The position numbers were made by a program, and so were the translations under genes. Below are positions 57,085 through 64,000 of a DNA stretch of 64,000 bases, in pieces (within the stretch, counting starts at the first letter, position 1; each line of letters opens with the position of its first letter). The notes beneath the pieces are model-generated. The model had not been told where the DNA came from. It saw nothing but the letters and a program-made list of their open reading frames with translations, and ran no database searches. The DNA is from Aquatica leii (taxonomy: Eukaryota > Arthropoda > Insecta > Coleoptera > Lampyridae): assembly GCA_035610365.1 (NCBI GenBank), contig CM069432.1:174652035-174716034 (forward strand), read 5' to 3'.

Positions 57085-57500
57085 TAAACTAAAATGTGTT
57101 ATTGTGCTGAATTGTGTTCAGTATGTGTTACCTTGCGCCGCAAAACGAATTTCTTTTTTTCCATTTGCTGTTTTTTCAAAAACCATCAATTTTTACGATA
57201 ACAGATAGCTCCGTTTTTTCGATAAAGTCAAAAACAACTAGTATGCTGAATTGTGCTCATTATGTACTACTTTGTGCCGTGAAAACAATCGTTCTTTCTT
57301 CTTATTTACAGATTTTATGAAAAAAAAGTTTTTACGATAATACATAGCTTTGCCTTTTTCGATAAAATGAAAAGTGACTATTGTGCTGAGTAAGTGCTAT
57401 TTTGTGCTGCAGAAACAATTTCTATCTTCTCACTATTTGCAGAGTTCATGACGGCAAAATTATTATTACGATAGGAGATAACGTTGTCTTTTTGTGTTAT
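57085..57500. repeat. Tandem repeat of about 137 bp, three copies
   Basis: Units beginning TTGTGCTGAATTGTG start near 57102, 57243 and 57380 and share TTTTTACGATAA and ATAGCTCCGTTTTTTCGATA-type segments. A further unit lies outside the right arm at about 58400-58560, and an inverse one near 59360-59450. Confidence 0.75.
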
Positions 57501-57741
57501 ACAAAATGAAAAATGACATCTTGCTGTTTATTGTACTACACTGAAAACAATCCGTGTATACATTAAGATTACATGTCTGTAATAGTAATCTGTAATAAAA
57601 AATAATAATTGCAATACTTTCTTCATGTTTTCTGCAGTAATATTTAATCATAAATGTAAAGTTACCTAAGTAAAAATTGTAATGCGTAAGTTTTTTTACC
57701 TCGTTTTTTCTAAATATTTTTGTAGTAAATACAATACAATT

Positions 57742-58218
57742 TTCCATCCAGTAATAGTAGATTACATACCGAGGCGGAAAATATTCCATTTCTGTCGAGA
57801 GAACTATAGTTTACCGAGAGGCATAGCCTCGAGGTGAACTAGTTCTCGAGACAAATGGAACACTTTTGCCAAGGTTTGTATACAATTTTATTCACAATCA
57901 GCCATTAAATAAAATAAATAACATAAAACTAATAAAAAATGAATGAAAACCTACTTCCAAAATATTATCGTTTATTTCGGTAAAAAATTAAAACGTAGTA
58001 GGCACACTTCACAATTGACATATACGTATTTAATTTATGATTGTCATTTTATCAAATTAGTTAAAACATAACACACACGAATTACAGGTTCGGAAAGTGT
58101 ACATTACTGACCGCGAGGTTTCATTACATACTCGTTTTTTTTAACCATGGAAACCGCTCACTTACAACCTTTAAGAGGTTCGGGAAACTGTACGTTACTA
58201 ACTGAGTGTGAATAAATA
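57742..58218 (-). repeat. Right terminal inverted repeat arm
   Basis: Inverse of 53663-54131. Ends CTGAGTGTGAATAA at 58214. Confidence 0.85.
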
Positions 58219-60008
58219 ATTTTATTCACACTCAGTTAGTAACTTACAGTTTTCCGATCGAAACTATAGTTCTCTCGACTGAAATGCAATACTGTCCGCC
58301 TTGGTATGTAATCTAGTATTACTGTGAAAATCATTGGTCATTTTGACTTTCGTAGTAAAATTACAGGTTCATTTCAGTGTACTTTGTTTGGTACAAATAT
58401 ATGTTTTTTCTCTTCATTCGCAGATTTTAGAGAAACCAAACGGTTTTTACGATAACACATAGCACCGCCTTTTTTTTGATGAAATATAAAATTACTAGAC
58501 AAACGTGCTACTTTGCAAATTACAAATTTCATGAAAATGACAATATTTTTCACTTTCCATTTTAAAAGAAGAAAAGTATTCTATTCTGCTATAAAATGAC
58601 GTTTGACGAATCTTTATGTTTCACAACCTCTTAAAGAGTCCAAAAATCATGTTTTTTACACAATGTCTGCCTGTCGTTCCGTTACATTTAATTACAAATC
58701 TCAGAAATTACTAAACAAAACAATTTAAATTTTGTCATATAGTTTTTCCGCTTTGAGACGATAAATCTTTAATCAGTTTAGTCAAGTCGCAACTCCGAAA
58801 TGCGGCTCGGTATCTTTAATTACATCTGTATTAATTACTCACAAATATTGTGGTCATCCTCCAAGTGATCGGTTCTAAAATTACTAATACTAAACGTCTT
58901 CCTAGAAGCAGAATAAATTTTGTTCTGTAGTTTTTGAAGGAAGCGAAACTTTCACTACAAACGTTTAAGTTCAAAAACCCCAATTAGTGTAATAATATAC
59001 CAAAAAGTTTCGCTTTATTAAAAACTATATACAAAATTAAAATTCTTTCTAAGAACACGTTTATTGTCAATTGTTCTAAAGTCGATGACTTGAAAGATTA
59101 CTATATTGGTTTAAATTTTTTATAGTTATTGTAAGCAAAGCTGCATGGTTCTTTTTACCTAATGATGGCATCTATTAGAACCCAACAATCTCAGGACCAC
59201 ATCAACGCACTGCACATAGCGATCGAGATTACTACAAAAAAGAGCAAAATGGAACTTACAGTATACAGAAAAAAGGTATGCACTTTAAAAAAGCACTTAG
59301 GAAAAACTGTTACAAAGACACTAACATAAAGAAAGCTATGAAGGACAAGAGGATTTTTCAAATTCAATTGTTTTTACGGCATAAGATAGCACATACTGAA
59401 CACAATTCACCACAATAGTAATTTTTTAGTTTATCAAAAAAAGCGGGGATAACAAAAAGCAAGTAATGGATATTTGCATAACTAGTATATTACATCTTAA
59501 AAAAAAGTTTAGAAAACGAAAGTGATAGGTGGAATAATTTGAACAGGAAATTACCATCTCAAAATTTCAAGAAATCTTGTATATCGAAAAATAAGAAAAA
59601 TGTGTTAAGAGGGGAACCTATGCAAGTGCCGCACGAAACCTAACATAAATGGTGCTTCAATCACATCCAATAATTAATTGACAAATTGCTTCTTAAAAAA
59701 TGTATAATGTCGTCTTAAAGCGGAGTTCAATTTTAATATAAACGAGTCTCGACGAATATCGATGCTCAAGGATTCTGATTTATCGTCATTAATAAATATC
59801 TGTTTACACAAAGTAATTTTGACATATTTGCATCTAAGAATCAGTGAGATTAGAAAAACCAATGGGTTAAAGAATGCCTTATCTTATGCAAAACGAATGT
59901 AAATACCACAGTATATAACTTACGAATCAGTAGTTTTATTCAAGGATTTTTTTAGTAAAAATTGTAATCGCGTTTACCCTGTGCGCAATCCAATTAGGTG
60001 TTAGTAAT
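58219..60008. other. Partial second copy of the same element, then unassigned sequence
   Basis: 58219-58320 repeats the left-arm start (TTATTCACACTCAG) joined by deletion to the arm's inner end (GGTATGTAATCTAG). 58400-58560 is the tandem-repeat unit described above. From 58.6 to 60.0 kb I see no gene; TAATACTAAACGTC and AAGTTTCGCTT-type inverse pairs suggest small foldbacks. Confidence 0.5.
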
Positions 60009-60939
60009 GGTTGATCACTTAGACTAGGAAAGAGAGGGGACTCGTAATACCGCGTACGTATGTGAAGCAAATTGCCACCAATTACATATGACCAGTGGCG
60101 TCACCCAGAAAAATAAACAAGAGCTGTCCTTAGAACACTTGCGTAATCAAGAAATATCCGTATTTGTCTTTTTTGTTTAACAATTAAACAATGTTGTATA
60201 TTTGATGATATATTTTAATAATAATTCAATTCAAAACGTTCGTAAATGAACGGATGGTGTTCAATACTTCAGACATTTATCATCCACGTGCTACCACTAA
60301 TGCTTCTACGTTGAAGATCAGCGGATCAGCCGTGAATCTGAAATTTACAATGCGTTTACTAACAATGCATCTTTGATTTACCATCTGTATTAATTATTAC
60401 TACGTATGTTAAAACAACTAACGGTGGCAGATGCCATACCACCTAGTTATGAAAATGCTGCCATAGGTGTTTACTAAAGCGTTTGCTAAACAGATGTTTG
60501 AATTAAATACTTGTTACAACTTTGTTATTACATTAAAAAAAATTGTAAATAAATTTATCGCGTACCTTACATATAAGTATACGTGCCACCTATGCATTTT
60601 AATACCTACACTTGCTGCACGATTCTGTTTTTACAACAAATCATGAATAAAAGTGTTTAACTATAACTGTGAGAATTGAACATTAACTTTGGGAAAACAA
60701 TGTAAGTAAGTCATGAGAATTAATTTACATCTGGAACGTAATTCCCTGTTCTTTTTTATCATTGCGACTGCTGCAGTTAAAAGCACTACAATTAATTATT
60801 CTAACGACGTCAGAAAACGATGACGTTACATTCAGAAATAAAGCAAATAACGTAAAATCGCTAAAAGTGGCACTTGTATTGTTTGCCACCTTTTTAATGG
60901 CTGCCGAACGAAAAAGCGACACATTCGGTATTCACGGCG

Positions 60940-63820
60940 CACACTGGGGCAACAAGCTCTCAAAGTTGGCAATAAATCACAGACTCTATAAATGGGGTTC
61001 AAACTTGATTTCTAATGGTGTCTATTTAAAAAAAACATGGATTGCATTTTAGATGTTTCTTTACTTATATAGAAACTTATGGAAAATATAATGTCATATT
61101 TTAAATTAGGAAAGCTATGAAAACTTCTACAAAATTTCTTCGACATCGTCATCAGAGTGTACAGAGTTATTTTCATAATCGCTTTCACTATCTTCACCAT
61201 CTTTGTCATCAATATCACCATGGCTAGGGTGTTGTACGGTTGGAGATTTTAACAATTCTATTGCTTCTTTAGGAAGGTGTTGTAGTTTTTTCCTTTGTAA
61301 CTTTCGCTTGCTTGTAATTACAGGATCAGAACTAAGTAAAAATGAGTTAAAAATGTCCTCATTAGTTTTATCACGACTACATTTCCTCGAGTAATGCTCT
61401 CGATACTTTTTAAACTCTTTGTTGCATGCTTCTTGCGCTTCTTCTGTTAATTGGCCTATAGGCAACAAAGCCGAAGATATTATTTCAGGGCCATGTATAA
61501 AATATTTATGCAATGTTGGAGGCATATTAAACCAGGGGTACAATTCAACAAAGTATCTAGCAGTATTGTGAGCAAATTCTCTGAATTTCACAACATCAAT
61601 CTCATGTCCACTGGAAACTACTATCATTATGATATGCATCTTATTGATTAAATGGATATCTATTTTAGTAATCTCCGCTGAAAGTTCTGCGTTCTTGAAG
61701 AAACGTCTAGCTGTATTCCCGTCATTTGAATTACCAAATCCGGGTTTAGGTTTATCCACAATTAAACCACATCGTTCTCTAAATTCTTTTTGAATACAAG
61801 CCTTGTTTTCTGAAACAATCTTATTATCACTTCCTTGAGCTTGCCACTTCTTAAGAAGGAATTAATAAGATACGCGTAAAAGGCATTCGAACATACGTAT
61901 CCATTCATGCAGAACAGACAATTTAAGTTCCAAGTTTTCAGTCGTTATGTTTTGTGCAATCATTTTGTCAATCTGGTTAAAATTTGTAGATGTTGCGCTA
62001 CATATATAGCACTTCTGTGTCGATGTTGTGCCAGTAAGTGCATTACATACGTTGCCATTAACCATGGCAAAGATTCAATTGTGACTTGCATAAAAAGATT
62101 TTTCTTGAAGTAACGAGGTACTTTTTCATAAGTTCTTTATTCGATTATCCATTTGATTTTTGAATTTGATTGAAGCATCAATAGACTCTTTAACAAATTC
62201 AGTTTTTAATGGCCTGCAGTATCTGGTAGAAGCTGGACGTGGATTTTGCCAAAGGATGATCTCACCACAAACAAGACGAAGTGGAACAATGCAAGTAATA
62301 AGGACAGCCGAATCACTCGCATCAGGGCCATGAAACGCTTGTTTGTAAGAACTATGACCCGAACTGCCATCAAAGCCCCATTTTGAAAACAAATACAGTT
62401 TTTCTAATTCTTCGTCCTTAAGTGATTCTATTACAGGTTCCAGTGTTAATAATAAACGTTCCACAGTGTGGTCAAGCAAAGCTTGCAGAGTAACTTTTGC
62501 ACAAGTGGAAGTCCCTTTGATATATTCTCGTTTCGGATAGCAATCTTTCTTCGCAACTTGAATTACTTTGTATGAGGGAAATATATCTGGGGCACTCATC
62601 CTGATTACATTATATTGATGCCGAGATAATTTTGCATCTACCAAAACCGCTAGAGCATTTTCGCCTGACATAACTTCTTTTTCGAGCGACTTTGCGTATG
62701 CTTTTCTATATTTACTGGCACGTTTTGGACTAGTGGTTGTAATTTCGTGCAACACCTTTGAGGCTTGTGCTTGTCCTGTTGCTCTTAAGCCCATTTGGGT
62801 AGCATAATTTAATATACTCACAGGTGTAGAATCTCTCAACTCCTTTGTTTTTAGTCGTTTAGTACGCTGAGAACTTGATTCGAAAGATATTTTTGGGCGC
62901 CCGCGTTTTTTCTCTGGTGTCTCTTTTTTTTCTCTGGTCTGGAATGAAATGAAAGAATCCAGCCATTTAGCATTATTTTTTAAAAACCTTTCTTCTATTC
63001 TAAATGCCTTAATCCAACGAGATTTGTATTCTGATTTAAAATATGATAATTTTTTATTTAAAACCTTAAGATACACTTCATCGCATTTTATTCGTTTTTT
63101 GATCTCTTCTCTCAGAAAATTTAATTGTTCATCAATTTCATTGTTTTTGGAACTTTTCATAATGTCAAGAAGTTCTCTTCTCATGATAAACATAGTGTTC
63201 GAACTCGTTCCTAAAACAAAATTAAAATAAATTACATTGATATGTACGAAACATTAATTGTTATTTACTGGTTTCGAAACAAACTCGAATAGTGACGAAA
63301 AGTGCAAATAAGTGCAAAAAACTAAACCGATTGTGCAAAGCCCAATCAATATTCATTATGAAAAATCAAAAATTACAACTCGGACTGTCTTGGAACACAA
63401 CTAATAGTCTGTGTGTTTCTAGAGATAATTTGAAAATTTTACGTTTATCGTTTATTTTAATGTACACCATTTTTATGAAATTCTATAAACATTTTTGCAA
63501 CTCTGCATTTGTTTAAATGTTAATACATACCTGAACTTGAAGGTTCCATAACGAAATAGTGTAATAATTCTTGCAACACAGTTTAAACACAACACAACAA
63601 CAGGTTAAAACCTACACAATAAAAATGCACGTACAGTCTCCGTAAGTAACTGTCTTCGACTGAGGGCTGTAGTAAGGGTAGGAGAGGAATTGACAACCGA
63701 AGTCGTTCGGTTTATTATGTTCGGGGTTCTGGTGCATCAAAAACTACGCACGAGAAAAGTGTACCTGCAATTCTATTTTTTGATTTATTGCCAACTTTGA
63801 CGGTCTGTTACCCCAGTGTG
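60940..63820 (-). mobile_element. Transib-type (RAG1-like) DNA transposon, 2,881 bp
   Basis: Termini CACACTGGGG (60940) and CCCCAGTGTG (63820), with a further shared AAAGTTGGCAATAAATCA (60963-60980, and inverse at 63781-63798), so inverted repeats of about 40 bp. Perfect 5-bp target duplication CGGCG (60935-60939 and 63821-63825). The CAC start and a GC-rich 5-bp target are hallmarks of Transib. It encodes a RAG1-like transposase on the minus strand, decayed. Inserted about 40 bp from the right end of the outer inverted-repeat element. Confidence 0.85.
61127..63549 (-). pseudogene. Transib/RAG1-like transposase, decayed
   Basis: Exon 1, 63549-63531 (MEPSSS, donor gtatgt); exon 2 from 63210 after GTTTTAG, joined in phase. 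N-terminus: charged helix, then an AT-hook-like KKRGRPKISF. Core: SKWGFDGSSGHSSYKQAF (first acidic residue, compare KVDGCGD of RAG1), IILWQNPRPASTRYCRPLKT, MVNGNVCNALTG (the position I expect to be the second Asp reads Asn), CYICSATSTNFNQ (zinc pair), GNSNDGNTARRFFKNAE, then LHKYFIHGPEIISSALLPIG and TEEAQEACNKEFKKYREHYS (third acidic residue, compare SEGNESGN of RAG1). Acidic C-terminus, stop at 61127. Breaks: frame change near 62130 and an in-frame TAA near 61864. RAG1 comparison is from memory. Confidence 0.8.
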
Positions 63821-64000
63821 CGGCGTAGGTCGGGTATTACGAGTCCCCTCTCTTTCCTAGTCTAAGGTTGATCACATGTTAATCAAGCGCGGATGCGATT
63901 TCAACAAATGGACGTGAAAAGTTAGGTTATTACTGTATTTACATAAACAAAGGTAAACTCGGGAATCATATTTAATAGATTAAATAAATAAAATCGTTAA

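Larger units (their letters stand above)
53663..58218. mobile_element. Element with 0.47-kb terminal inverted repeats
   Basis: Left arm 53663-54131 and right arm 57742-58218 are inverse copies with scattered differences (landmarks TATTCACACTCAG, AGTGAGCGGTT, TGCCAAGG, CGAGGCATAGCC). The 3.6-kb interior holds AT-rich sequence, a GC-rich palindrome, a Tigger-like transposase remnant and a tandem repeat. No target duplication could be fixed because a second partial end abuts at 58219. Superfamily unassigned; the Tigger remnant may be its own or a guest. Confidence 0.7.
60019..63865. mobile_element. Inverted-repeat element (0.96 kb) split by the Transib-type insertion
   Basis: Ends TTAGACTAGGAAAGAGAGGG (60019) and its inverse ending at 63865; the match extends 33 bases to GACTCGTAATACC. 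Flanked by GGTTGATCAC on both sides (60009-60018 and 63866-63875), a 9-10-bp target duplication. Without the guest at 60940-63825 it is about 960 bp and non-coding. Duplication length would fit a Mutator-like element, but there is no protein evidence. Confidence 0.8.

Noticed and set aside
53663-58218. Polinton/Maverick suggested by long terminal inverted repeats
   Set aside because: The interior is only 3.6 kb and shows a Tigger-like fragment; no polymerase, integrase, ATPase or capsid motif is visible.
60940-63820. True 12/23 recombination signal layout at the Transib ends
   Set aside because: A heptamer-like end and a second conserved block are present, but the spacing does not give a convincing nonamer at 12 or 23 bases on either side.
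1-64000. tRNA, rRNA or small RNA genes
   Set aside because: No T-loop GGTTCGAATCC-type box or rRNA core motif was noticed by eye; a covariance-model scan would be decisive.

Overview
The window is AT-rich arthropod, most likely insect, nuclear DNA from a genome crowded with transposable elements. Evidence: genes split by GT-AG introns, one recognisable animal housekeeping gene (the first exons of the mini spindles/XMAP215 microtubule polymerase, 45.4-46.8 kb, plus strand), and many element families with insect-type signatures. I see no bacterial operons, rRNA, tRNA or CRISPR. All names come from reading motifs by eye; no database search was possible.

Layout. 1-4.6 kb: a Ty3/gypsy element on the minus strand, cut by the window edge, followed by foldback repeats, a Penelope scrap, a 45-bp tandem repeat, a mariner-derived MITE and a decayed DUF4806-type gene (6.9-7.35 kb). 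8.3-13.4 kb: a nearly whole Ty1/copia element with a hAT-type MITE in its 5' LTR. 13.5-17.3 kb: foldback elements, a decayed hAT transposase and a 0.4-kb MITE family. 17.3-20.3 kb: nothing recognised. 20.6-21.3 kb: the start of a Mutator-like transposase gene. 23.1-32.9 kb: a DDE_3 (IS630/Tc1/mariner-type) transposon whose intron holds palindromic repeats, a 1.66-kb solo-LTR-like insert and a second Ty1/copia. 33.9-38.4 kb: a young Ty3/gypsy (Mag-like) fossil. 38.5-42.5 kb: three elements nested inside one another. 42.5-44.1 kb: MITEs.

45.4-46.8 kb holds the host gene. Its remaining exons are not in view, so its third intron either runs beyond 17 kb or the gene is interrupted. The rest of the window would lie inside that intron: a piggyBac remnant (48 kb), a minus-strand DUF4806-type gene in pieces (49.5-53.4 kb) with a hAT deletion derivative inserted in its intron, an element with 0.47-kb terminal inverted repeats around a Tigger-like remnant (53.7-58.2 kb), and a Transib/RAG1-like transposon (60.94-63.82 kb) inserted in another inverted-repeat element.

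The most interesting item is the Transib-type element: termini CACACTGGGG, a perfect GC-rich 5-bp target duplication (CGGCG), and a two-exon transposase whose middle and C-terminal parts resemble RAG1. Exact target-site duplications could be read for many elements (ATTTT, AAATG, CCTAT, ATTACATT, GTTCTACC, GTATTAAA, TA, AATA, GTTGTAAT, CGGCG, GGTTGATCAC), so most boundaries of the nested insertions are fixed to the base.
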